DNA of 64,000 nucleotides from DATBVX01 sp963810775 (GCA_963810775.1 CAWEOT010000025.1:1-64000), one strand, 5' to 3'. Counted from the first letter of the stretch, positions 25,322 to 35,002 are shown. Notes: generated by a model not told the origin, from the letters alone. Translations and numbers: made by a program.

Positions 25322-26473
25322 CTATTCGAACCGGTAACTCAGTTCCAAAAAGTAGGTGCGGCCCAGCAGCCGGTAGGTTGCGACATCCGTGTTGGCGGGC
25401 GCGATGTTGAGGTAGGGCGGGTCTTCGTCAGTCACATTGGTGATCGCCGCTCGCACGCTCACCCCCGAGCCGAATTCGAATCCCGCTTCGAGGTCGTGAT
25501 ACAGAACCGGATCGACCCGCCGGTAAAAGGGATCGAAGAAGATGTCGAAAGCATCCCAGGGTTCCACACGTTCCGAGTAGCTACCGATGTATTCGACCGC
25601 GTAGCTCGCCATCCACGGTCCGGAGCGCCAGTCGACGTGTCCCGAGGCACGCCAGCGCGGCCGAGCGCCGCGATCGAAGTTACCCGCATATGAATACACG
25701 TCACCACCCGGAAACGGCTGCACGTCCCAGCGATCGAGATAGGTGGCAAGCAAACTCGAGCTCACGTCTCCAAACCGGGTCGTTGCCGACCAACCGATCG
25801 CAAGGTCGACGCCGCGGACTTCCAGACCGCCAAAGTTTTCGTTGAAGGTCGACAGCTGGGAAACGCGGCCGTCCGGAAACCGGTGTATGTCATCGCAGAT
25901 GTTTCTCGTACCACGCTCCGCGCACTCGAACAGCGTCTCGAAGGGATACGTCTGAGTGATGTAGTCCTCCAGCTCGACTTGGAAATAGTCGAGGCTTGCG
26001 GAAAGCCCCTCGGCCCAGACCGGCGTGTAAATCACGCCGGCTCCGAAGCTGTGCCCGGTCTCGGGCTCGAGGTCGGGATTGCCGCCATACGGCACTGGGA
26101 ACGTCTCGTCGCCTTGCACATATGCCCCATCCGGCACACCGTTCGCTGCACAATTCGCGCGTTGTCTGGGAGTCGGATCATTTCCGCAGGGGTCGAGATC
26201 CCAATAGCCCTCGGCAATCCAACGTGCTCCATAGAGCTCAACGATGCTGGGGGCGCGAAAGACCTCGGCGTAGTTCGCACGCAGCGTCAGTTCCTCGGCG
26301 AGCTGCCAGCGCAGACCCGCCTGCCAGGACGTGTTCTCGTCGAATGAGGAGAAATCTGACCAGCGCAGGCCGATGTTCAGGGCCATGTCTCTGGCCCAGG
26401 GCCGATCGTGCAGGAGAGGCAGCTGCACTTCGGCGAACAGTTCCCGCACGTCGTAGGCTCCACCCACCTCGGA
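25322..26473 (-). CDS. TonB-dependent receptor, C-terminal barrel part (gene split by frameshift)
   Basis: The frame from 26473 (SEVGGAYDVRELFAEVQLPLL) has the regular strands of a TonB receptor barrel (MALNIGLRWSDFSSF, LTLRANYAEVFRAPSIVELYG, FGAGVIYTPVWAEGLSASLDYF) and ends in LGRTYFLELSYRFE, the terminal Phe plus acidic end typical of outer-membrane barrels. The 90 or so residues of the longest frame before SEVGG are not coding. It completes the frame 26377-28434. One base appears to be missing near 26475. Confidence 0.85.
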   Translation of the reverse strand, partial: SEVGGAYDVRELFAEVQLPLLHDRPWARDMALNIGLRWSDFSSFDENTSWQAGLRWQLAEELTLRANYAEVFRAPSIVELYGARWIAEGYWDLDPCGNDPTPRQRANCAANGVPDGAYVQGDETFPVPYGGNPDLEPETGHSFGAGVIYTPVWAEGLSASLDYFQVELEDYITQTYPFETLFECAERGTRNICDDIHRFPDGRVSQLSTFNENFGGLEVRGVDLAIGWSATTRFGDVSSSLLATYLDRWDVQPFPGGDVYSYAGNFDRGARPRWRASGHVDWRSGPWMASYAVEYIGSYSERVEPWDAFDIFFDPFYRRVDPVLYHDLEAGFEFGSGVSVRAAITNVTDEDPPYLNIAPANTDVATYRLLGRTYFLELSYRFE

Positions 26474-28434
26474 GTCGCATCTCCAAACGGGTTGAATTCC
26501 AGGACGTGCAAGGGATCCTGTGCCACGCTTCCGGCTTCGCGCCGGTAGTCGGCGCCCAGCACCCACCGCACATCCCTCCCACCGATTCGCCCGCCCGGAC
26601 CACTCAGCACGAACTCCGCGAGCCGCTGCTCGTTCGTGCCGGTATTGCTCAGCGACCGCGGACTTATGTACTCCAGCTGCTCCTGCGTGATGCTTCCCGC
26701 TCCGCCGAAGAGATTGAGCGGCACGCAGTCCGGAATGATGTGGTCCGCAGGCACGAGCCCGGTTGAGGGATCGGGCGAGCCGCACACGATGCGGCCCGAG
26801 TCATCCCGCCCGGATGGACCCACGGCGTCGTGTAAGCGCGACTGCGAGGGCCAGCCTCTCTCTACAGTGGTCCCGTCGGACCGGGCGTCAGCGAGCGCAA
26901 GCTCCCATGTCCAGCGAGCGACGCTGCCTTCGAGCCCGATCAACGCGCGCCATAGATCGACCTCGTGCTCGCTCCTGCGGTTGCCGGCCTCGACCAGGCG
27001 GCGCGTAACAAACGGCACGTCAACTCCGAAAGGGTTGTAATAGTTGTCGGCCGGATGACCTAGCTCGGGAATGGGCCAATCCGTGATATAGACGGCTGGT
27101 GCGGCCTGCAGCGCGGATTCCCGATGATGAGCGAATCCTTCGAGGAAGAGATTCGCGGTCTCGCCCAGCGGACGCGAGCCGAGCAGCCACAGCGACGTGC
27201 GCTCGTTGGGCGTCTGCGAGTAATTGAATGGCGCAGGGTTGAAGCCGTCGCGTTCGCGCACGTACGGTCGATAGTCGGCGGCCGTCTGGCCGGTGGCACC
27301 CGGCACGTGTGTGTAGGCACCGGGCTCGAGTCCGAAGGCGTTTCCTTCCGGAACCTGGATGAGCCCGTCGCGCGGGATGTTATTGAACCCTGTAGGTCTC
27401 ACCGTACCGTTGCCATCGACGATGATCAGCGGAAGCGCGGAGTAGCTGCGCCGATCCATCGTGACGCCGTCCTGTTCGACGTAGTCGAGCCCCAGGCTCC
27501 ACGTTCCGCCGAGCAAGTCGAAGCCGATGGCCGCCTGGCCTGTGACGATCTCGCCATCGCCGCGCTCGGTGATCGTCCGCGATCCACTGAGCTCAAGGCC
27601 ATGTTGGCTTGGCCGCGTGACGACGTTGACGACGCCGCCGACGGCATCCGCACCGAAGGCTGCGGAAGCGCCGCTCGCCAGCACTTCGACACGCTCGATG
27701 AAGGACATCGGCAGTGTGTTGAGATCAACCGAGACGTCGGCACCGAGACCGCTGCTCGGCAGACGCCGGCCGTTCAGCAACACGACCGTCGGCAGATCGT
27801 GCAAGGAGACGCGGACGGATCCGTCGCCCCCGTCGCCGAGGCCGCGAATCTCCCACTGACCTGGAACATTAACGTTGGCATTGATTGGCGAGCCCGTGGT
27901 CATCGGCAGCGCTTGCAGGACCTTGCCGATCGAGCTCTGGCCACCCCGCTCGATGTCGCGGCGGTCGAGCACGGTGACGGGAGCAACGGCTTCGGTCGGA
28001 TCCAGCCACAAGCGCTCGCCGTTGACGATCACTTCCTCCAGCGGATATGCCGTCGAGGGAGGTCTTGACGGACTCTCAGCCGCGAGCGCGGTCGCAGCGC
28101 CAGCGCAGCCCGACGGCAAAGCGCAGCTCGACCCCGCAAAAATCCTGACCGTCCGGTCATTCATAAACTCGAAGCGCAGCCCCGTACCCTCAAGCAGGCG
28201 CTGGAGCGCATCAGGAACCGCCAAACCGAGTGGCGCGCCTTTCGAGACTTGGGTAGCCACGATCTCGGAGACATAGACGAGTTGCAGGCCGGTCTGAGTG
28301 GCGAACTCGCTCAGCGCTGGTGCGAGCGGCTGAGCCGCGATGTCACGTGAGAGTCCTTCGGATGCCTCGGCGTGCGAGAGCACGAGGAAACCCCAGGTTG
28401 CGCACATCGCGAGCAGGTTGCGCACCGAAGTCAT
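26377..28434 (-). CDS. TonB-dependent receptor with STN domain (FecA-like), N-terminal part
   Basis: After a signal peptide (MCATWGFLVLSHAEA) comes an STN signalling domain (about 28-98, AQPLAPALSEFATQTGLQLVYV ... LLEGTGLRFEF), then the plug (about 135-280, YPLEEVIVNGERLW ... IRGLGDGG ... RVEVLASGASAAFGADAVGGVVNVVT) and the first strands of the barrel. An STN domain means the receptor signals to an anti-sigma factor; the FecR and FecI genes lie immediately upstream. The plug type and the SLHDLPTVVLLNGRRL segment are close to receptors of Xanthomonas/Caulobacter-like glycan or peptide uptake. The substrate is not deducible. The true protein is about 1,040 residues, as it continues in 25322-26473. 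Confidence 0.88.
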   Translation of the reverse strand: MTSVRNLLAMCATWGFLVLSHAEASEGLSRDIAAQPLAPALSEFATQTGLQLVYVSEIVATQVSKGAPLGLAVPDALQRLLEGTGLRFEFMNDRTVRIFAGSSCALPSGCAGAATALAAESPSRPPSTAYPLEEVIVNGERLWLDPTEAVAPVTVLDRRDIERGGQSSIGKVLQALPMTTGSPINANVNVPGQWEIRGLGDGGDGSVRVSLHDLPTVVLLNGRRLPSSGLGADVSVDLNTLPMSFIERVEVLASGASAAFGADAVGGVVNVVTRPSQHGLELSGSRTITERGDGEIVTGQAAIGFDLLGGTWSLGLDYVEQDGVTMDRRSYSALPLIIVDGNGTVRPTGFNNIPRDGLIQVPEGNAFGLEPGAYTHVPGATGQTAADYRPYVRERDGFNPAPFNYSQTPNERTSLWLLGSRPLGETANLFLEGFAHHRESALQAAPAVYITDWPIPELGHPADNYYNPFGVDVPFVTRRLVEAGNRRSEHEVDLWRALIGLEGSVARWTWELALADARSDGTTVERGWPSQSRLHDAVGPSGRDDSGRIVCGSPDPSTGLVPADHIIPDCVPLNLFGGAGSITQEQLEYISPRSLSNTGTNEQRLAEFVLSGPGGRIGGRDVRWVLGADYRREAGSVAQDPLHVLEFNPFGDATPRWVEPTTCGNCSPKCSCLSCTIGPGPETWP

Positions 28435-28479
28435 TGGTGTTCTTCCAACGCGGCAGCTTCGTGAGCGGTCGGGGCCGTT

Positions 28480-29250
28480 TCATTCCTTCTGTGACTTCAC
28501 ACTGAAGACCCGAATTCGCGTGTTGGTCCTTTCCACGCGAACTCCATCGAGCGTTTGCAGAAATGCCACGAACGAGTCGACGTCGTCCGCATCGAACACG
28601 CCACTGATCGGCAGGGCACGGAGGGCTGCGTCATCGATCTCGATGGGGATGGAGCCATAGCGATTGAACTCGTCCGCCACCTCTCCGAGTGGTCGTTGTT
28701 CAAAAGCGATCTTGCGTTGCAGCCAGGCCACGGTCTGCTGCACATCGACCGGGGTAGGTTGAGCCGACACACCACCTGAGTCAACGTGCACCTGGTATCC
28801 CGCATTGACGCGCAGTGCGTCCGGCGGAACTCCGGTCACGTTCGGCGGCGGCTCTCCGGCGAGCACGCCGACGCTGCCCTCAACGACCGTCACAATCGTC
28901 GTAGCGGGTCTGCGGTAGATATCAAACTGCGTTCCCACAGCGAGTACATGTGCATGGCCAGCCGCGACCCGAAAGCGCCGCTGGTCGTCTCGCGCAACCG
29001 TGAAGAGCGCTTGACCTCGCGCAATCTCGACCACCCGCTCGCTGCGGGTGTACCGAACCGTAACGGCTGAATCCGTGTTGAGACGAAGCTCCGAGCCGTC
29101 GGGGAGCTGTGCCACGCTCTGTTCGCCATGCGCCGTCTGGTAGGTCTTCGGCAGCCCGAGGAATTCACCGTCACGCAGCCACCACAGTATCGATGCGGCC
29201 AGCAGGAGCACTACGGCGGCCATCGATGTGGCAAATGACCATGTATGCCG
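28480..29250 (-). CDS. FecR-type anti-sigma factor, periplasmic part (gene split by frameshift)
   Basis: From RHTWSFATS the frame has the membrane helix MAAVVLLLAASILWWL, the FecR domain (YQTAHGEQSVAQLPDGSELRLNTDSAVTVRY ... VARDDQRRFRVAAGHAHVLAVGTQFDI) and the C-terminal DUF4974/STN-contacting domain (FEQRPLGEVADEFNRYG ... ISGVFDADDVDSFVAFLQTL). Read alone it has no cytoplasmic sigma-binding region; that lies in 29251-29566. It passes the receptor signal through the inner membrane to the FecI sigma factor. Confidence 0.85.
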   Translation of the reverse strand, partial: RHTWSFATSMAAVVLLLAASILWWLRDGEFLGLPKTYQTAHGEQSVAQLPDGSELRLNTDSAVTVRYTRSERVVEIARGQALFTVARDDQRRFRVAAGHAHVLAVGTQFDIYRRPATTIVTVVEGSVGVLAGEPPPNVTGVPPDALRVNAGYQVHVDSGGVSAQPTPVDVQQTVAWLQRKIAFEQRPLGEVADEFNRYGSIPIEIDDAALRALPISGVFDADDVDSFVAFLQTLDGVRVERTNTRIRVFSVKSQKE

Positions 29251-29566
29251 TGCCGTTCATGCGCTGCGGAGCCGGTTCCCGCACGGGCAACGGTGCCTCG
29301 AGCGACACGACGCCGTCCGTGTCATCGGCACGCGCCAATTCAATCAGAGACTCGAGCGGCAGCTGCGGATCTTCCGCGGCTGCGGGCAGATCGTGTGCGA
29401 CGAGCGCGACGCCCAGGTATTCCTCGACGTGAATCGGTGAGGCCTTGAGCCAGGCGACGAAGGCCGCGCGCTCGGCGTGCTCGAGCGATCCGGACTGGTT
29501 GGCAATGAACCAGGTCCCCGCCTGCTGGGCGACCGCGCTGCGCACCTGCTCTTCGCTGGGTGTCAT
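29251..29566 (-). CDS. FecR-type anti-sigma factor, cytoplasmic N-terminal part
   Basis: The start ATG overlaps the sigma factor stop (ATGA, 29563-29566). The frame carries the N-terminal FecR helix domain (DUF4880): VRSAVAQQAGTWFIANQSGS, then HAERAAFVAWLKASPIHVEEYLGV with the conserved WL..S..H...Y pattern. After PQRMNGT the frame leaves the family; the continuation is in 28480-29250, which needs removal of one base between about 29250 and 29262. The domain binds and controls the FecI-type sigma. Confidence 0.8.
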
Positions 29567-30084
29567 GACATTTCCAACCGCGCCATGCGACGCCGGCAAT
29601 GAGCGAGCCCCTGCGCCAGGTACTTCTTCACCATGTGCGGCGACACGTTGAGACGCTCGCCGATCTCCTGATAGGTCAAACCGTGGCGATACTGAAGAAT
29701 GACCGCGGCTCGACACTTGGGAGACAGCTGCGCCAGCACCGTGCGCAAGCGCGCGACACGTTGCGTGACGTCGAGTTGCCCATCGAGTGTCGGTAGCTCG
29801 CCCAGCTGTTGCTGGATGTTCGCCTCATCAAGGTTCACGCCGCGGGCCTGCCAACGATCGAGCACCGCGTGTTCCTTCACGAGATTGCTCGCCACGGTGT
29901 AGAGATAAAGCTCCGGATTGCGAATCGCGTCCGTGTCGCTCACCCGCAGCATCCGTACATAGACCTCCTGCGCCAGGTCCGGTGCATCGGACTTGGTCCT
30001 GATGCGTCGATAGAAGAACGATTGCAGGGCACGGCGGTGCTCCGCAAACAATCTCTCGACGAGCCCCTTTTTCGGTTCAGCCAT
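29563..30084 (-). CDS. ECF sigma factor, FecI type
   Basis: The 173-residue protein has sigma region 2 (FAEHRRALQSFFYRRIRTKSDAPDLAQEVYVRML) and region 4 (LRTVLAQLSPKCRAAVILQYRHGLTYQEIGERLNVSPHMVKKYLAQGLAHCR). The DLAQEVYVR motif and the order sigma, anti-sigma, TonB receptor place it in the FecI group. It should direct transcription of the receptor gene when substrate binds. The operon lies divergent to the secreted-protein gene at 30306. Confidence 0.92.
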   Translation of the reverse strand: MAEPKKGLVERLFAEHRRALQSFFYRRIRTKSDAPDLAQEVYVRMLRVSDTDAIRNPELYLYTVASNLVKEHAVLDRWQARGVNLDEANIQQQLGELPTLDGQLDVTQRVARLRTVLAQLSPKCRAAVILQYRHGLTYQEIGERLNVSPHMVKKYLAQGLAHCRRRMARLEMS

Positions 30085-30148
30085 TCCCGGTACCGCGGTC
30101 CACGAAAACGGCCCAGGTACTAAGCGCTATAGAGTCCCTCGTGAGCCA

Positions 30149-30192
30149 TTCGGGTACCAGAATTTGAGCCGATCGGAAATCCGGTACCCGAA
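30149..30192. promoter_or_regulatory. inverted repeat with GGTACC cores between divergent genes, possible operator
   Basis: The ten bases TTCGGGTACC (30149-30158) recur as their reverse complement GGTACCCGAA (30183-30192), 24 bases apart. A third GGTACC is at 30089-30094, close to the fecI-like start. The arms face the fecI-like promoter region. No Fur-type sequence is visible. The role is a guess. Confidence 0.35.
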
Positions 30193-30305
30193 CTGAGTGC
30201 AACAGGCTCTTAGTCACCATCGCCATCGACGATCTCGGGCCGATCGTAGGTTTCTATCTGGGAAGCGACGATCTCTTTCGCGGGTTCATTACGGAGTGAC
30301 TGCAA

Positions 30306-30950
30306 GTGAAAACGACACGAAAAACGTTTCGCGGGAGTTTCTTGTCATCGACATTGGCCATTGGCCTCACGTGCGTCGCAGGCCAGCTGGCGGCAGAGGA
30401 AAGCATCGCGGACACGCAGACCTCGGAGCAAGCCAGCACCGATGGAGGAGGCACCCGAGTGATCTGGCGGAGGATTGTTGGCATCGTCGTACCGGACAAC
30501 ATTGTAGGCGTCGAGCCTCCCTCTGGCGGCTGCGATCAGACTTGCGCCGTAGGTGCGCCGGCTCCCTGGATCACGACGGCCGGTCGGGCCGAAGTGAATC
30601 TTGATACCGGAAAGCTCACCTTCACGGTGCATGGCCTCGTGGTGGCGTTTGACTATGGCTGCTGCAACATCGGTACCCCGACTACTATTGTTACCAAAGT
30701 CAAAGGCACGCTGGTTTGCAACGAGACGGAGCCGGGATTCGCCGAACTCGTGGATACCGACGCCGTGCGTCTACGCACAACGGGTGATGCGACGTTTAGC
30801 GGCCACGTCGACCTACCGGCGAGCTGTATCGATGAGCCCGAGGACATGGTGTTCCTCATCAGGATCGCCGACGTCAGCGCATTCGAGGAACTGATTGGCA
30901 TGTGGAACGCGTTCGGAGCAGTCCGCGTGATTCGCCGTCCCGACCGTTGA
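30306..30950 (+). CDS. secreted protein, unknown function
   Basis: A 214-residue protein starting with GTG 30306, ten bases after a GGAGT ribosome site. Signal peptide LSSTLAIGLTCVAGQLAAEE. The mature part is beta-rich with six or more Cys (GGCDQTC, YGCCNIGT, VCNET, ASCIDE) that probably form disulphides, and ends FGAVRVIRRPDR. The gene lies 34 bases before the GloVer/Calx-beta lipoprotein gene and probably shares its transcript. I know no characterised relative. Confidence 0.75.
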   Translation: MKTTRKTFRGSFLSSTLAIGLTCVAGQLAAEESIADTQTSEQASTDGGGTRVIWRRIVGIVVPDNIVGVEPPSGGCDQTCAVGAPAPWITTAGRAEVNLDTGKLTFTVHGLVVAFDYGCCNIGTPTTIVTKVKGTLVCNETEPGFAELVDTDAVRLRTTGDATFSGHVDLPASCIDEPEDMVFLIRIADVSAFEELIGMWNAFGAVRVIRRPDR

Positions 30951-30984
30951 GCGAGGAGCGCAGATCAACGAGGGAGGCTGGCAA

Positions 30985-33520
30985 ATGAATTTAAAACAGC
31001 ATCGCCTTTTCCACGTCGCATTCCCCGGGCTCTTGTTGATGACGCTTGCTGCGTGTGGCGGAGATAGCGGATACGGTGGTGGTGGCGGCGGTGGAGCTAC
31101 CTACACGGTGGGCGGAACGGTCTCGGGTATAACCGGTTCCGGGCTCGTGCTGCGCAACAATGGTGGCGATGATCTCCCAGTATCTGCGTCCGGAATGTTC
31201 ACGTTCGCGACCACGGTCGCGAACGGCGCTGCATATGATGTCACCGTGTACACACAACCGGCCAATCCCACCCAGGCCTGCGTAGTCACCAATGGCAGTG
31301 GCACGATCGGCAGCAGTAATGTCACCAACGTAGCAGTAGCCTGCACGACGCCGCCTAGCAATTACAGCGTGATCCATACCTTCATCGGCGGTGCGGAAGG
31401 GACAAGCCCGTACGATGGGGTGATCAGCGACGCTGCGGGCAATCTGTACGGCACGACTTGGGCGGGCGGCGATCTCACCGGCTTTTCTGCAGGCGAAGGC
31501 TACGGCACGGTGTTCATGGTGGACGCGAGCGGGAATCTCCTGACCTTGCACACCTTCGCTGGCCCTCCGACGGATGGCGCAGGGCCCTCCGGGCCGTTGA
31601 CCCGGGATGCTGCAGGCAACCTTTATGGAACGACGTCGAGTGGAGGTAATGGGGCTGACCCGGCGGGTTACGGAACCGTTTTCAAGCTCGATGCGGCCGG
31701 CAACGAGACGGTGCTCCACCACTTCACTGGCGGGGAAGGCGGCTTCGAGCCCGCGGGCGGCGTGCTTCGAGATTCAAATGGCAACCTGTACGGCGTCACC
31801 GCAAGTGGTGGATTACCCTGCCCAAACCCGGACGGTTGTGGAACTGTCTTCCGACTGGAACCTGACGGCACGTTCACGACTCTGCATCGATTTGCCGCGG
31901 ATGGAGCAGAGGGTACAAGACCGAGTTCGGGTCTGATTGCGGACGCAGCGGGCAATCTCTACGGCGTCACGTCCGGCTGGCCCTTTGGCGGTAATGGCCG
32001 AGACAATGGCCGCGGAATAGTCTTCCGGATCGATTCAGCAGGCGTTTTCACCATGCTTTATGACTTCGCCACCGACAGCGTGGCGGCGCATCCCATGGGA
32101 CCTTTGATGCGGGACGACGCTGGCAATCTCTACGGCGTCACTGCAACAGGTGGCGACGAGGACGGTGGAACTATTTTCAAGCTCGACCCCGAAGGCGAGA
32201 TCAGCATCCTGCATGAATTCGGGCGTACAGATCCGACCGGCTGGTGGATTGTCAGTGATGACCCGGGCGGAACCTTCCCGCTTGCTGGCTTGGTGGGAGA
32301 CCCGGCCGGCATTGTCTATGGAACCACTTGGAGTGGAGGCAATCCCCGCCGCGGTATTGTCTACCGATTCGATTTGCAGTCGCGTGCATTGGATGTGTTA
32401 CTGACCTTCACTAACGAACAAGGGGGCAGCGTTGAAGCTCCCCTCTTGCGCGACAGCACTGGCGTTCTGTACGGCACCACGCCGGGAGGCGGCGATCTGG
32501 CCTGCAATCCGCCGGGGGGTTGCGGCACGGTGTTCAGGCTCGACGTCGAAGCCGTCGACAAGACCACCACAATCAATCTGATCGATGATACGGATCCTGA
32601 AGGAACCGAGAGTTTCCGTCCATCGCTCAGCTCACCGACGGGCGGCGCTGTGCTTGCCGCCAGTGCGGCCACTACGACCACTAGGAATGAAGATGGTCCC
32701 GGAGAAGTGGGTTTTTTTGAGAAACCGTTCGACGACCAACCACTTCGCTTTCGCGGCACCGAGGGCGAGTCAGACATTCAGGTCATGGTGGTCAGGTTCA
32801 ACGGTTCGGAAGGCGCAGTCAGCGTCGGCTATGGTGTCGCCAGAGGCGGAACTGCGACGCCCGGCGAGGACTTCGTCACATCCGGGACACTCGCTTGGGC
32901 AGACGGCGAAACGGGGCCGAAATTCATTGAGGTCGACTATCTCGAGGACGCTGCCGTCGAAGGCGACGAATCGTTCCGGCTCGACCTGACCACCACAACT
33001 GGGGGAGCCACGATCAGCTCGTCACGTCGCCGTCAGGTCATGATTATTTCCGACAATGACGAAGGCTTCTTGCTTCCTGACACCGCCGTTTCCGTAGACG
33101 AGAACGCAGGTACTTTGCAATTTGCGATTGTGAGGAATAGTGCCTCGAATCGCGCGGCGAGCGTCGACTATGCGACGGCCGATGGCACTGCCGTCGCGGG
33201 TTCCGACTATTCGGCGGTCAGTGGCACGTTGACATGGGCTGCCGGCGATTCGGAATTCAAGACTATCGAGATACCGATCACCGATGATCAAGACAACGAC
33301 AACGACGAGAGCTTCACCGTTTCGCTTTCGAATCCAACGGACGGAGTTCCATTGGCGGCAAACTCAACCGCTTCCGTCACCATCGTGGACGACGACACGG
33401 CTGGAGGAGGCGGCGGCGCGGGCGACAGGCCTCGAATTGCTGGCGTTGCTCGGATTGCTCAACGCATTTGCCATGCCCAAGAGGCGATGGCTTGCCAACG
33501 CGACCCAGGTCTCCGAATAG
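30985..33520 (+). CDS. lipoprotein with GloVer tandem repeats and Calx-beta domains, 3' end frameshifted
   Basis: The start ATG follows an AGGGAGG site. A lipobox (LLMTLAAC, Cys24) and a Gly run come first, then a short domain (about 38-130), then a set of tandem repeats (about 130-520) with the motif D..GNLYGTT..GG and GTVFKLD..G....LH.F, the GloVer choice-of-anchor repeat. Two or three Calx-beta domains follow (about 600-805; SVDYATADGTAVAGSDYSAV, SGTLTWAAGD). The written frame runs on to 33564 in Arg/Cys-rich nonsense. Shifting one base in the GGC-rich stretch near 33410-33425 gives GLELLALLGLLNAFAMPKRR, a Gly-plus-hydrophobic-plus-basic sorting tail, with a stop at 33520. Likely a surface-exposed adhesive or binding protein. 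Confidence 0.85.
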
Positions 33521-33549
33521 ATCGAACCACCGACACGCGGATTTTCAGT
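33521..33549 (-). repeat. tRNA-Phe 3'-half remnant (putative att site) 3
   Basis: Twenty-nine bases identical to tRNA-Phe from the anticodon loop to the T-loop, same orientation as the intact gene. The break at the anticodon-loop side is at the same base as in remnant 1. It starts directly after the restored stop of the GloVer/Calx-beta gene. Confidence 0.75.
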
Positions 33550-33562
33550 AGCTGCTGCACCT

Positions 33563-33950
33563 AGAGGCGGATCTTGACCCGCAGACCGGCGATCAGCAGC
33601 GCAGCCGCGACCAACGTGTTCGCGAGCCAATGCACGTCGCGCTCCTCGATGTACGCGCGCACCGGCGCCGGACCGCCGCATCAATCTGCGCTTGCCTACG
33701 TATGGCCGCCTGTATGCCTGGGAGTTCGAGAAAAGCGGCCGCGAACTGCGGGTCCGCGCGAATCAATCGGAAGTAGCCGGTTGCGGCATCGATTCTTTTC
33801 GCCGCGCCGCAGTGGCGTGCCGGCAGCGACGATATCATCGTAGGATAGGCGGGCCTGCCGCGATCTGTTCCTATGACGGCAACGCCCGCCCGCTGGCCAA
33901 GTGAGGCAAAGGCGGCGCGTACGGACCAGTGGCTGGTAAGGAGATACACG
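33563..33950 (-). pseudogene. degraded or multiply frameshifted small gene
   Basis: Three frames together look like one small protein: LSYDDIVAAGTPLRRGEK, then RIDAATGYFRLIRADPQFAA and PGIQAAIRRQAQIDAAV, then VRAYIEERDVHWLANTLVAA and ALLIAGLRVKIRL before a stop at 33563. Each piece has natural composition but is broken by a shift, near 33800 and 33675. No single frame covers them. The last piece is a membrane helix with a basic end. The family is not recognised; it may be a real pseudogene beside the tRNA remnant or a victim of the indels seen elsewhere. Confidence 0.4.
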
Positions 33951-33951
33951 A

Positions 33952-34470
33952 ATGGCGAATACTGAAACGGCGATTCTTGCGGGCGGGTGCTTCTGGGGCA
34001 TGCAGGATTTGATCCGCAAGCTGCCGGGCGTCACGTCGACGCGCGTGGGTTACAGCGGCGGCGACGTGCCGCACGCGACCTACCGCAATCACGGCACGCA
34101 CGCGGAGGCGATCGAGGTGGTTTTCGACCCGACCAAGCTCTCGTACCGCGAGCTGCTCGAGCTCTTCTTCCAGATCCACGATCCGACGACGAAGAATCGC
34201 CAGGGCAACGACGTCGGCACGTCGTACCGGTCGGGGATCTACTACCTCTCCGACGAGCAGCGCCGCGTGGCCGAGGATACGATCGCCGACGTGGACGCCT
34301 CGGGTCTGTGGCCCGGGCGCGTCGTGACGGAGGTGCGCGAGGCGGGGCCGTTCTGGGAGGCTGAGCCGGAGCACCAGGATTATCTGCTGCTTTACCCCGA
34401 CGGTTACACGTGCCATTTCCCGCGACCGAACTGGCGACTGCCGCGCCGCGCGAGTGCGCGCACGGCGTGA
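33952..34470 (+). CDS. msrA: peptide-methionine (S)-S-oxide reductase MsrA
   Basis: The 172-residue enzyme has the catalytic GGCFWG motif (Cys13) near the start, then VGYSGGDVPHATYRNHGTHAEAIEVVFDP, LFFQIHDPTT and the YLLLYPDGYTCHF end. It reduces methionine S-sulfoxide in proteins. It lies six bases before msrB, with which it forms a repair pair. The gene starts 401 bases past the tRNA remnant and runs on the plus strand. Confidence 0.95.
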   Translation: MANTETAILAGGCFWGMQDLIRKLPGVTSTRVGYSGGDVPHATYRNHGTHAEAIEVVFDPTKLSYRELLELFFQIHDPTTKNRQGNDVGTSYRSGIYYLSDEQRRVAEDTIADVDASGLWPGRVVTEVREAGPFWEAEPEHQDYLLLYPDGYTCHFPRPNWRLPRRASARTA

Positions 34471-34475
34471 CTGGC

Positions 34476-34958
34476 ATGAGCACACGTGAGAGCGATTCGT
34501 CGAGCGCCTTGCGCTGGAGTCAAGTGGTCGAGCTCGCGGACCGCGGCAACGTCGCGCCGCCGCGGCGTGTCGAGAAGAGCGATGCAGAGTGGCGTGCCAC
34601 GCTTACCGATGAGCAGTATCACGTCGCGCGGGGCAAGGACACGGAGCGGCCGTTCAGCTCGGAGCTCTGCTCGTTGTTCGAGCCCGGCCGTTACCACTGC
34701 ATCTGCTGCGACACGCCACTCTTCGACTCGACGAGCAAATTTGACAGCGGCACGGGCTGGCCGAGCTTCACGGCGCCGCTCACACGCGACGTCGTGGCCT
34801 ACCATTTCGACACGAGCTACGGCATGCGGCAAATCGAGGCGACTTGCAACGTTTGTGACGCGCACCTGGGGCACGTGTTTCCCGATGGGCCGCCGCCGAG
34901 CGGCCTGCGGTTCTGCATTAACGCCGTGTCGCTGCGCAAGGCGAAATCGTCCGATTAA
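34476..34958 (+). CDS. msrB: peptide-methionine (R)-S-oxide reductase MsrB
   Basis: About 160 residues. Two CxxC pairs that hold zinc (YHCICCDTPLF and ATCNVCDAHLGHVF), SGTGWPSFTAPL and the catalytic Cys in LRFCINAVSLR are all present. ATG 34476 is preferred because the longer frame overlaps the end of msrA. It reduces methionine R-sulfoxide and completes the MsrA-MsrB pair. Confidence 0.95.
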   Translation: MSTRESDSSSALRWSQVVELADRGNVAPPRRVEKSDAEWRATLTDEQYHVARGKDTERPFSSELCSLFEPGRYHCICCDTPLFDSTSKFDSGTGWPSFTAPLTRDVVAYHFDTSYGMRQIEATCNVCDAHLGHVFPDGPPPSGLRFCINAVSLRKAKSSD

Positions 34959-35002
34959 CAGGGTGGTTGGTGGCCAGGGAAGAACCAACAGGCGTAGACG
35001 AT

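Noticed and set aside
11701..33549. Integrase, transposase or phage genes near the tRNA remnants
   Set aside because: None of the frames shows tyrosine or serine recombinase motifs; the island idea rests on the remnants only.
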